Assembly (NCBI GenBank): GCA_005778405.1
Contig: SXOA01000064.1
Coordinates: 1-32,726, forward strand
Length of the DNA stretch: 32,726 bases
Source: Planctomycetaceae bacterium
Lineage (GTDB): Bacteria; Planctomycetota; Planctomycetia; Pirellulales; Pirellulaceae
Direction of reading: 5' to 3'
The position numbers and the translations under genes are program-made. Of this stretch, positions 15,579 through 23,083 are shown in pieces. Numbering within the stretch: position 1 is the stretch's first letter; each line of letters starts with the position of its first letter. Under the pieces are notes generated by a model. The model was given only the letters and a program-made list of their open reading frames with translations, searched no databases and was not told the DNA's origin.

Positions 15579-16892
15579 ATGACCCTGTTCACCGCCTGCC
15601 GATCCGCCTTCGCTGCCGCGCGAGGCCATGCGCGGTGCCTGGCAAGTGGCTCGCTTGTGAAGAGCGGCAGTCTAGCGATTGCGGACCAGGCGGTCGTGAG
15701 CGGCGCGAACTTCGCCACCAGCATTGTGCTTGGCTGGAGCGGCAAGACGGAGCTCGGCATCTACTACCTGGCACTCTCGACACTCGTCTTCTTCCGCGGC
15801 GTTCAGGAGCAGCTCATCACCGCTCCCTACTTGGTTTACGCCCAGCGGAGGAGCGGTATCGAGGCGGAAGCCTACGCGGGCAGCGCCCTGCTGCATCATC
15901 TGGCGCTCGCAATGCTCTCCAGCCTCATTGTCAGTGGAATGTTGCTCGCGGGCATCGGACCCATTGCGATGAAACCCGTTTGGATTCTGCTGCTGGGCAT
16001 CGCGCCCCTCTATTTGCTACGGGATTTTGTGCGGCAAATGCTCTTTGCTCAGCTCAATCTGCGCCTCGCGTTTGCGCTCGATGTGCTCGTCGCCGTGGTG
16101 CAGCTTGGTCTGATGTTGCCGCTGGCACTGAAAGGGGTTCTCAATGTCGAACTCACCTGGATGAGCGTGGCACTGGCTAGCGGAATGGCGGCGCTGGTTT
16201 GGGCCTTCACTAAAACCGAATCCTATCGCGGCACCCCTTCCGCCGCTTGGATGCACGCCCGCGAAAACTGGTCGTTCGCCCGCTGGGCCCTCCTGACGCA
16301 AGTCGTCGGCAGCAGCACGCCCTATTTGATGCCTTGGATTGTCGCGGGCATCCACGGCACGATGGAAACTGGCGTGCTAGGCGCGTGTACCACCATCGTC
16401 GGCCTCTCGAACATGTTTTTGATTGGCGTGGGAAACCTCATGAGCCCCAAGGCGGCCCTCGCCTTCGCGAGCGGAGGAATTCCCGCTTTGCAGAAAATCC
16501 TTCGGCAACGGGCGACTCTTTGCGCTGCCGCGCTCGGACTGGCATCGCTCGCCGCCTTCACCATCGGCGGTCCCGTCGCCGGACTGGTTTATGGACCCGA
16601 ATTCGGCAATTGCGGCCTGATCATGGGAATTCTTTCGCTGGCGGCCCTTGCGAACAGCCTCGGCGCCGCGGCCGGCAATGGACTTTGTTCCATGAACCGG
16701 CCAGGGGCGAACTTGTGGGCGGATTTCGGATCGCTCGCCATCTCGCTCGTCGCCATGTTTGTGCTCATTCCTTACTTGGGCACAGCCGGCGCGGCACTCG
16801 CCACGCTCATCACGATGACCGCCGATGCCGCCATGCGCTGGGTCATCCTCGGCCGCACCATGCGGACAATCTCCATCGGGAGGACTGCATGA
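15579..16892 (+). CDS. Lipid-linked oligosaccharide flippase (Wzx/MATE-like)
   Basis: 437 residues, almost entirely hydrophobic, with about 12 membrane segments separated by short basic loops. It fits the polysaccharide biosynthesis/MOP flippase superfamily that moves undecaprenyl-linked repeat units across the inner membrane. The start segment ADQAVVSGANFATSIVLGWSGKTELGIYYLALS is typical: MOP proteins begin with 'D(Q)xxxSxxNFxxxxxxxR' followed by GxYxLA. Context supports it: between the deacetylase (22 bp upstream) and the ligase/polymerase, whose ATG overlaps its TGA (ATGA). The GC-rich 5' end lacks an obvious Shine-Dalgarno sequence, so the ATG at 15579 is likely but not proven. Confidence 0.82.
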   Translation: MTLFTACRSAFAAARGHARCLASGSLVKSGSLAIADQAVVSGANFATSIVLGWSGKTELGIYYLALSTLVFFRGVQEQLITAPYLVYAQRRSGIEAEAYAGSALLHHLALAMLSSLIVSGMLLAGIGPIAMKPVWILLLGIAPLYLLRDFVRQMLFAQLNLRLAFALDVLVAVVQLGLMLPLALKGVLNVELTWMSVALASGMAALVWAFTKTESYRGTPSAAWMHARENWSFARWALLTQVVGSSTPYLMPWIVAGIHGTMETGVLGACTTIVGLSNMFLIGVGNLMSPKAALAFASGGIPALQKILRQRATLCAAALGLASLAAFTIGGPVAGLVYGPEFGNCGLIMGILSLAALANSLGAAAGNGLCSMNRPGANLWADFGSLAISLVAMFVLIPYLGTAGAALATLITMTADAAMRWVILGRTMRTISIGRTA

Positions 16893-18244
16893 GTAGCCCC
16901 TCCATCAGTTTCGCTCGACAGGCCTCCCCGACTGTCTTTGACGGTCTCGAAAGGTCATCTTTGCAGACGAGTGGCAGTTGGCATTTCTGGTTCACTGCCG
17001 GCTTGCTCGGCTTCCTATTCTTCATGACGAACCACGATGTCTTCGTTTCACGATTGCCGGATTACGCGCATTACGACGATTCCGTTATTAACGTGGCCGT
17101 CGGCACCAACCTTATCCGCCGCGGTTCGTTTTTCCTGCTGGCCGGCCTGGGTCTTTGGTTTGCTTTGATTTCCGCCCGCTCGCCGTGGAAGATCAACCCT
17201 TGGATTGCCGTTCCCATGCTCGGCTACGTCGGTTGGTGCTGTGCCAGCGTTCTGTGGTCGGTGGAGCCGGGAATGGGGCTCAAGCGGGTCATCACGCTGC
17301 TCTGTTTTTATGTCTGCGCGCTCGGCATCGGGCGGCGGTTTGCGATGCGCGACCTCGCCTGGCTAATGTTCGTCATCATTGCCGCCTATTTTGCGACGGG
17401 CCTGATCATGGAACTAGCCCTGGGGACCTTTCGTCCCTGGCAGTCCGGCCACCGCTTTGCCGGAACGCTCCATCCCAACAGCCAGGCGGCCCACCTCACC
17501 ATGATGTGCCTGGCCGCGCTGGCACTGGCACCGGGCGAATCGAAGAAAAAAAAATGGCTCTATGTGCTGATCGCTGTCGGCCTGGTCTTTATCGCCCTCG
17601 CTCGCTCGCGCACCAATCTTGCAGGTGCCTTCATCGCCCTGGGGGCAATCGCCGCCCTCCGCAGTTCCTTCAAAGTCACACTTATCGCGATTTACCTCGG
17701 TCTGCTGGCCATCTGCACCGGCCTTTTGGTTTTCATGCTCGCGGGAAAGGATCCGCTGGCACAATTGTTTGAAGCCGCCATGCTTGGCCGCGAGGACGAT
17801 GTCGCTTCGCTGAGCGGCCGCGGCTTTATCTGGCCGGTTTGCTGGGAGTACATTGGCCAGCGCCCCTGGTTGGGATATGGATACGGCTCGTTCTGGACGC
17901 CGACCCGAATCGAGTACTTCCTGGAGGAGATTCAGTTTTCCATTTTCGAGGCACACAACGGTTATCTGGAGTTGCTGCTGGGGACTGGCATTGTTGGCTG
18001 TTCCCTGTTTGTCACGCTCATGCTGACTTCCCTCGGGGCTTCAGCGCATGCCGCTCTAAAGTCCCAGGTCAGCAGTGATGCGCTGCTATTTGGCGTCATG
18101 GTATTTGCATTGATCTATTCGGGAAGTGAGTCGGGCTTCACGGGAATCAATCTTGTCTCACTGCTGATGACCAGCCAGATGCTAAATCTGGCACTCTGTT
18201 CCCGCGCAGTAGAAGAAGGAGAACCGTGTGCCGTCCCCGCCTGA
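16889..18244 (+). CDS. O-antigen ligase / Wzy-type polymerase
   Basis: 451-residue polytopic membrane protein of the O-antigen ligase family (Wzy_C/WaaL). About 10-12 hydrophobic segments; the large loop before the last third carries RFAGTLHPNSQA (near 190), SLSGRGFIWPVCWEYIGQRPWLGYGYGSFW (about 310-340) and EAHNGYLELLLGTGIVG (about 355-371), the characteristic R and H positions of the family. It would polymerise repeat units or transfer the finished glycan to an acceptor. Start ATG 16889 overlaps the flippase stop by four bases and follows GGGAGG; a longer in-frame extension upstream is only the flippase in another frame. A run of nine A bases lies at 17546-17554 inside the gene. Confidence 0.87.
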   Translation: MSSPSISFARQASPTVFDGLERSSLQTSGSWHFWFTAGLLGFLFFMTNHDVFVSRLPDYAHYDDSVINVAVGTNLIRRGSFFLLAGLGLWFALISARSPWKINPWIAVPMLGYVGWCCASVLWSVEPGMGLKRVITLLCFYVCALGIGRRFAMRDLAWLMFVIIAAYFATGLIMELALGTFRPWQSGHRFAGTLHPNSQAAHLTMMCLAALALAPGESKKKKWLYVLIAVGLVFIALARSRTNLAGAFIALGAIAALRSSFKVTLIAIYLGLLAICTGLLVFMLAGKDPLAQLFEAAMLGREDDVASLSGRGFIWPVCWEYIGQRPWLGYGYGSFWTPTRIEYFLEEIQFSIFEAHNGYLELLLGTGIVGCSLFVTLMLTSLGASAHAALKSQVSSDALLFGVMVFALIYSGSESGFTGINLVSLLMTSQMLNLALCSRAVEEGEPCAVPA

Positions 18245-19217
18245 CATCACAGTCGTCGTTTGCACTCACAACCGCGCCGAAAGCCTGCGGCATGCGCTCG
18301 CCAGCCTGTACGATCTGGCCACTGGCGGCCGCTTCACCTATGAAGTGCTGGTCATCGACAATGCTTCCCCCGACCATACCGCGGTAGTGATTCGCGAGGC
18401 CGCCCAGGAATCCCCCGCCCCGCTCCGCGGCGTCCATGAGCCCACCAAGGGAATCGTGGCGGCCCGCAACCGGGGCGTGCTGGAAGCGACCGGAAAGTGG
18501 CTCGCTTTTTTTGACGACGACCAGCTCGCCGACCGCAACTGGCTGCTGGAGCTCTTTGCCGTTGCCGAGGAGCATCAGGTGCGCAGCGTTGGGGGCGCGG
18601 TGCATTTGCAGCTCCCCGAGGGCTGCGGCCGACGACTGCAACCGCTGGTAAGAACCCTGCTGGGGGAATCCCGGTGGTCGGAAACGACGACCCCATACAC
18701 TCGTTCCACCAGTCCCGGCGCAGGGAACTGGCTGATGGAGCGGAGCCTGGCTCTGGAGGTGGGGCTGTTCCAGGCGGCCAATCAGGGGCGAAACGAGGAC
18801 AGCGACCTCTACCGCCGCATTTGCCTGGCGGGTGAAACATCCTGGTTCGTGCCAGCCGCCATCGTGCAGCACATCATCACGCCGGACCGATTGCAGGAAA
18901 CCTACCTGCTGCGCCTGGCCCGGATTGTGGGAGAATTTGTCGCCCAGCGCGAGCTCTCGCTCGATGGCCGCGCGAAATTCCTGGCGATCTGGCTGCTCAA
19001 AGGACTTCGCGCGACCGCCTTATACACTCCTCGCTGGCTGATTTCCCGCCTGCTGGGCTGGCGGGAAAAAATGCTGGAATTGCGGTGCTTGCTGGAGATT
19101 CAGCGGGCCTATCTGCTCCAGGGCTGGACCCAGTTAACGACTCGAGCCGCAGCAACCGAGAAAACGACACAACTACTCCGGAGCGGCAGTCCTTTGCTTT
19201 CTCACAAAATAACTTAA
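18228..19217 (+). CDS. Glycosyltransferase family 2
   Basis: Cytosolic GT-A enzyme that adds a sugar to the growing repeat unit. 329 residues. ITVVVCTHNRAESLRHAL at residues 7-24 is the GT2 nucleotide-sugar start; VLVIDNASPDHT, KGIVAARNRGV and FFDDDQLADRNWL give the DXD-type metal site; GNWLMERSL and the acidic ED in GRNEDSDLYRRI supply the acceptor/catalytic part. The C-terminal 100 residues are helical and basic. The start is a GTG at 18228 with AAGGAG six bases upstream, and the reading frame overlaps the previous gene by 17 bp, so coupling with the ligase gene is likely. Sugar specificity cannot be deduced. Confidence 0.9.
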   Translation: MPSPPDITVVVCTHNRAESLRHALASLYDLATGGRFTYEVLVIDNASPDHTAVVIREAAQESPAPLRGVHEPTKGIVAARNRGVLEATGKWLAFFDDDQLADRNWLLELFAVAEEHQVRSVGGAVHLQLPEGCGRRLQPLVRTLLGESRWSETTTPYTRSTSPGAGNWLMERSLALEVGLFQAANQGRNEDSDLYRRICLAGETSWFVPAAIVQHIITPDRLQETYLLRLARIVGEFVAQRELSLDGRAKFLAIWLLKGLRATALYTPRWLISRLLGWREKMLELRCLLEIQRAYLLQGWTQLTTRAAATEKTTQLLRSGSPLLSHKIT

Positions 19218-19285
19218 CGAGTTCCTGCTGAGTTGCAGTTAGGGGACTCGTGGCACCTATCAGGATTGCCGAATTCTCTGAATTC

Positions 19286-19314
19286 TTGACGCTCCTGGGG
19301 CGTGCTGATACGAT
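19286..19314 (+). promoter_or_regulatory. Promoter of first TPR/FG-GAP gene
   Basis: TTGACG (19286-19291), 17-bp spacer, TACGAT (19309-19314) with TG one base before the -10 hexamer (extended -10). The same hexamers, spacing and flanking TCTCTGAATTC occur before the paralogue at 22994-23022 while the spacer has diverged, which supports function. Confidence 0.7.
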
Positions 19315-19375
19315 GATGGAAACTCCCTAAAATCTCGACCGATTTCATTGTTCCAGCGCTTTCAATCTTTCTACC

Positions 19376-22327
19376 GTGCTCAAGAAAGGTTTTTTCCCTC
19401 GTTGGCGTCTTGTGGCCGGATTCGGCATGCTGGGCGTCGCACTTGTCGGCGCGGCATTCTACCTCTGGCAGTGGTTCCAGCCCCCTGATCCGGCTCTTCT
19501 CACGGCCGCTGATCTGGCTCTCCAGGAGCGCCGCGCCGATGATGCTGTTCGCCTGACCGAACGTTACCTAAGAAAGTCCCCTAAGTCAGCTGCCGCCCTG
19601 TACCGCAAGGCCCAAGCAGCGGATCAGCGACGGCGAAAGGACGAGGCGCTCAAGATTCTGGCGGAAGTACTTGCCGAGGATAGCAGTTCCGAGGCGGTCC
19701 AGTGTGCCATTCTGGCTGGCCAGATCTGCCTGGAGCAAGGGCGGGCCAGGGATGCCGAACAGCACTATCGTCGGGCGCTTTTACATGCTCCCCAAGATGT
19801 GACGGCAAATCGCCTGCTGATGAACCTGTTGACGGTGGAGGGGCGACGTTGGGAATCACGCTCGAATCTCCTGGAACTTGTGATTCAAAAGAGGAGTACT
19901 CTCGAAGAGTTGATGATCCTTGGCAATTTTTGGACCATCTATGAGGATCTTGCCGAGCTAAAGCGACTCCGCGATGCGCAGCCGCAGGATCCCCTGCCGC
20001 TACTGGTCCCGGCCCAGATGGCGGGCCGTGAGCATCAGATGGACAAGGCCCGCGAGTTGGTCCGGCAAGTGCTTCAGGTCTACCCTGAGCTTGTCGAGGC
20101 CCACGCCTTGCTCGGATGGACTTGGGCGCAAGACCGCAAGTTGACCGCGGAACTTGGTGCCTGGGAAAAGGGGCTTCCTGCCCAGGCCGAGGAACATCCG
20201 ACGATCTGGCTAGTCCGAGGGAGTGGAGCCGAGCAGCTCGGCCAGCGTGAAGCGGCTGTCCGCTGCTTCTGGGAAGCGTTGCGACGCGATCCGAACTATG
20301 ACGTTGCGGCGTATCGGCTGTCCGTTGCCCTCGCGGAGATTCAAGAGACGGAGGCCGCCGGAATCGTCCGTCGTCGCTCCGAAAAGCTTCTGGATCTTGC
20401 CGCCACGATCACGCAGATCCATCGCGAGAAAATGGAAGTTTCTGACAAATTCCGCAAAGTTGCCGAAGCGATGTCGTGGCTGGGAAGGCAGCGAGAAGCT
20501 TGGGCCTGGTATTCAATCATTGCTGCCCGCGATCCCTCGCAGTCTTGGGCCAACGCGGAAGCGGAACGATTAAAAGTGAAAATGAAGAACGCCCCCTACC
20601 TTTCGCTAGCAGAGACCCATCCAGCATTGACTCTGGACTTCGCCAGTTACCCGCTGCCGAAATGGCCGGAAACGGTGCAACCCGCGGTGGTCGGTGTCAA
20701 ACCGGGTCCAAAATCCGCCATCCGCTTCGTCGATTCCGCAGCGGCAGCGGGCATCCACTTCACGTATTACAATGGCGACTTGCCTGGCAAAGCGCGGATC
20801 CTTGGCGATCTGGGGGGAGGCGTCGCCATTCTGGACTACGACGGGGATTTCTGGCCGGATATCTATCTCACCCAGGGTGCTGAATGGCCGGTCGACTATG
20901 CTTCCACCAAGTATCGCGACCGGCTCTTTCGCAATCTGGGAAACGGGAAGTTCGAGGATGTCACCCTGGCTGCCGGGCTAGGTGACAACTCCTTCAGCCA
21001 CGGAGCAGCCGCGGGGGATTTTGACAACGACGGCTTTCCCGATTTGTACCTGGCCAACTGCGGCGTGAATCGTCTCTACCACAACAATGGGGACGGCACA
21101 TTTGCTGACGTCGCCCCACAAGCCGGCATCATCACCAACGACTGGACCTCCAGTTGCCTGGTGGCGGACCTCAACGGGGACGGCCACCCGGATCTGTTTG
21201 ACGTGAACTATCTCGAAAGGGACGCCCTCCATCGGATTTGCCCAGACGGTCCCTGCGGCCCGCATCATTTTCTCGCTCAGCAGGACCGCTTGCTCCTCAA
21301 TTGGGGTGACGGCACTTTTCGCGACGTTTCCCGACAGGCGGGAATCAACGGCAAGGAGGGGAAGGGGCTGGGCATCGTGGCCGCGGATTTCGCGCTGGAC
21401 GGTCGGCTCAGCCTGTTCGTGGCCAACGATACTACTCCGAACTTCTTTTATAACAATAGCACTCCCTCTGGCGAGCTCGTTCCTCGCTTCAGCGAGAACG
21501 GAGTCCTCTCGGGGCTCGCCTACGATCGCAATGGACTGGCGCAGGCGTGTATGGGAGTGGCCGCGGATGATGCAACCGGCGATGGCTTTGTCGATCTGTA
21601 CGTCACGAACTTTTACAACGAATCGAATACGTTCTATGCGCCGGAAGTCCCGGGTAAGACTTTTGCCGACCAGACTGCCGAGTTCGGCCTCCGTGATGGA
21701 AGCATGCAAATGCTCGGCTTTGGCACGCAGTTCATCGATGGCGAATTGGACGGCTGGCCCGATTTGATTCTCACTAACGGCCATGTGCAGGACCGCAGTA
21801 TGGAAGGTATCCCTTATAAAATGCGGCCGCAGTTTTTTCGAAATCTGGCGGGAGAGAACTTCGAAGAGCTTACTCCGGATTCTCTTGGCCCGTTCTTTAG
21901 CGGACAGTATCTGGGAAGAGGTCTGGCTCGTGTCGATTGGAACCGGGACGGCCGGGAGGAAGTCGTCATTTCGCACCTCGGCTCACCGGCGGCGTTGCTG
22001 ACCAATCAAACCACCACGGCCGGTCATTTTGTGGCGCTGCAACTCCGTGGCACCCTCGGCAGCCGCGATGCGATTGGGACGGTCGCAAAGGTCACGATCG
22101 GCAAGCGAACCATTACTCGCCAACTCACCGCGGGGGACGGCTACCAAGCGAGCAACCAGCGGCAGCTCATCTTTGGCGTGGGCTCCGCCGAGAAGATTGA
22201 CCATCTGGAAATCCGCTGGCTGGGCGGTAAGACACAAACATTCACCGACGTCTCCATCGACGCGCAGTACATCGCCATCGAAGGGAGAGAAACGCTGTTC
22301 AAAGTCGCAGCGCCGGACACGCAATGA
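19376..22327 (+). CDS. Membrane-anchored TPR / FG-GAP / ASPIC-UnbV protein (CRTAC1-like), copy 1
   Basis: 983 residues. A basic start and one hydrophobic helix (about 13-32) should anchor the protein in the membrane with the rest outside the cytoplasm. Residues about 40-405 are TPR-like helical repeats (ALLTAADLALQERRADDAVRLTERYL, SAAALYRKAQAADQRRRKDEALKIL, ARDAEQHYRRALLHAP). From about 445 a CRTAC1-type region starts with AIRFVDSAAAAGIHFTYYNGD. It contains several FG-GAP/VCBS Ca-binding blades (DYDGDFWPDIYL, DFDNDGFPDLYLAN, DLNGDGHPDLFD), expected to form a beta-propeller. The C-terminal 90 residues (VALQLRGTLGSRDAIGTVAKVTIG...QRQLIFGVG) are an ASPIC/UnbV domain. Start is a GTG, conserved in the paralogue. 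Function unknown; adhesion or glycan binding are guesses from fold and position. Confidence 0.88.
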   Translation: MLKKGFFPRWRLVAGFGMLGVALVGAAFYLWQWFQPPDPALLTAADLALQERRADDAVRLTERYLRKSPKSAAALYRKAQAADQRRRKDEALKILAEVLAEDSSSEAVQCAILAGQICLEQGRARDAEQHYRRALLHAPQDVTANRLLMNLLTVEGRRWESRSNLLELVIQKRSTLEELMILGNFWTIYEDLAELKRLRDAQPQDPLPLLVPAQMAGREHQMDKARELVRQVLQVYPELVEAHALLGWTWAQDRKLTAELGAWEKGLPAQAEEHPTIWLVRGSGAEQLGQREAAVRCFWEALRRDPNYDVAAYRLSVALAEIQETEAAGIVRRRSEKLLDLAATITQIHREKMEVSDKFRKVAEAMSWLGRQREAWAWYSIIAARDPSQSWANAEAERLKVKMKNAPYLSLAETHPALTLDFASYPLPKWPETVQPAVVGVKPGPKSAIRFVDSAAAAGIHFTYYNGDLPGKARILGDLGGGVAILDYDGDFWPDIYLTQGAEWPVDYASTKYRDRLFRNLGNGKFEDVTLAAGLGDNSFSHGAAAGDFDNDGFPDLYLANCGVNRLYHNNGDGTFADVAPQAGIITNDWTSSCLVADLNGDGHPDLFDVNYLERDALHRICPDGPCGPHHFLAQQDRLLLNWGDGTFRDVSRQAGINGKEGKGLGIVAADFALDGRLSLFVANDTTPNFFYNNSTPSGELVPRFSENGVLSGLAYDRNGLAQACMGVAADDATGDGFVDLYVTNFYNESNTFYAPEVPGKTFADQTAEFGLRDGSMQMLGFGTQFIDGELDGWPDLILTNGHVQDRSMEGIPYKMRPQFFRNLAGENFEELTPDSLGPFFSGQYLGRGLARVDWNRDGREEVVISHLGSPAALLTNQTTTAGHFVALQLRGTLGSRDAIGTVAKVTIGKRTITRQLTAGDGYQASNQRQLIFGVGSAEKIDHLEIRWLGGKTQTFTDVSIDAQYIAIEGRETLFKVAAPDTQ

Positions 22328-22353
22328 GGCTACTTCGCTCTTGCCACCCCTCT

Positions 22354-22379
22354 AACCGGCTCATACATCACTGCTGGTT
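22354..22379 (+). terminator. Conserved hairpin after copy 1
   Basis: Arms AACCGGC (22354-22360) and GCTGGTT (22373-22379), 12-base loop; seven pairs if one G-U is allowed in RNA. The equivalent hairpin after copy 2 has a perfect stem and the same loop length. A weak terminator or mRNA 3'-end structure is plausible; only a short T-run follows. Confidence 0.5.
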
Positions 22380-22481
22380 TGTCCCAGCGATTCCCTGTGC
22401 CCCCGCACCTGCGAGCGGTACTTTGTTTCCTTTGTTCCCTTCTGTTCCAATCAGCTCTTAGGCCCTCGCTCGGGTGACCCC

Positions 22482-22547
22482 ATGCTCTTTCGTATCGGGC
22501 TTCTCGGATCCTCGTCCCTGACGGCCAGCGATTGGCAGCGGTGGAGC
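22482..22547 (+). pseudogene. Remnant of a GNAT gene 5' end
   Basis: About 22 codons beginning ATG CTC TTT CGT read MLFRIGLLGSSSLT...RWS and align with the start of the intact GNAT gene at 26192 (MPFRIELLRPSSLA...RWS). The preceding non-coding segment, including a pyrimidine-rich stretch at 22425-22460, is also shared. After RWS the similarity ends and transposase-like sequence begins. This is the truncated left-hand copy of the GNAT gene. Confidence 0.75.
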
Positions 22548-22943
22548 AGGACTTTCCGCGGATTCTGGCGGTGCATGAGTAGCTGGTGGTGCACAACGAT
22601 TGGACGGAGCGTTGGCAGTATGGATTTCTGCGATTGTCACGCGTGAGCCAGATTCAGCCCCGCCAACGCGTGACGGTGTGCGAGCAGCTCGAGGGCCGGT
22701 TGTGTCTGTTCGACCGAAACTGCGAGTTGACCTATGGAATAACACGAACCGAGCCGCGTTGTCCGCGTAAGCGTGTAGCCCACGCCGGTCCCACGAAGTC
22801 GATTCAGGGGCAGAAGCCTGCCACGATCCACCCGTGGCGAGGCGAAGGAGCCTGCCATCCCCACCCCGGTATGTTTGAAGCAAACACAAAACCCAAAGGG
22901 ACACTTCTAATTGTCTCTAAGTAGGGGCCATTTCTAATGATGG
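22548..22943 (+). mobile_element. Transposase C-terminal remnant (ISNCY-like)
   Basis: From about 22583 to the stop at 22922-22924 the frame reads LVVHNDWTERWQYGFLRL, QPRQRVTVCEQLEGRLCLF and KPATIHPWRG. This resembles the C-terminal tail of DDE/integrase-type transposases of the ISNCY group as I remember them. An in-frame TAG at 22580-22582 interrupts it and no catalytic domain is present, so it is dead. Around its stop the motif GGGACACTTCTAATTG (22898-22913) recurs imperfectly as GGGCCATTTCTAATGATGG (22925-22943), a likely element end. Family assignment is from memory of motif layout and moderately certain. Confidence 0.55.
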
Positions 22944-22993
22944 TAAACACTGGCGAGTTGCGGCTCGCGTGCTTTTTGTCTTTCTCTGAATTC

Positions 22994-23022
22994 TTGACGC
23001 CTCTCGGGGGCGCTGATACGAT
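22994..23022 (+). promoter_or_regulatory. Promoter of second TPR/FG-GAP gene
   Basis: TTGACG (22994-22999), 17-bp spacer, TACGAT (23017-23022) with an extended -10 TG, matching the promoter of copy 1. It lies about 60 bp upstream of the GTG start at 23084. Confidence 0.7.
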
Positions 23023-23083
23023 GCTCGAAACTAATTAGAGTTGCCTCGAAGAAAACTGTTCTAGCACTCTCCAGCTCTCTCCC

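Larger units (their letters stand above)
19274..22547 (+). repeat. Left copy of a ~3.71-kb tandem duplication
   Basis: Collinear with 22982-26257: promoter hexamers, GTG start, stop codon and downstream hairpin all sit at a constant offset of 3708 bp, and the GNAT start at 3710 bp. The copies are diverged but plainly homologous outside the coding sequence too. Identity was judged by eye and not computed. Confidence 0.85.

Noticed and set aside
20978..21976. 332-codon minus-strand frame (and the similar 24416-24973)
   Set aside because: Both are antisense to the repetitive FG-GAP coding region; the recurrence reflects the periodic D-x-D-G-D codons of the sense strand.
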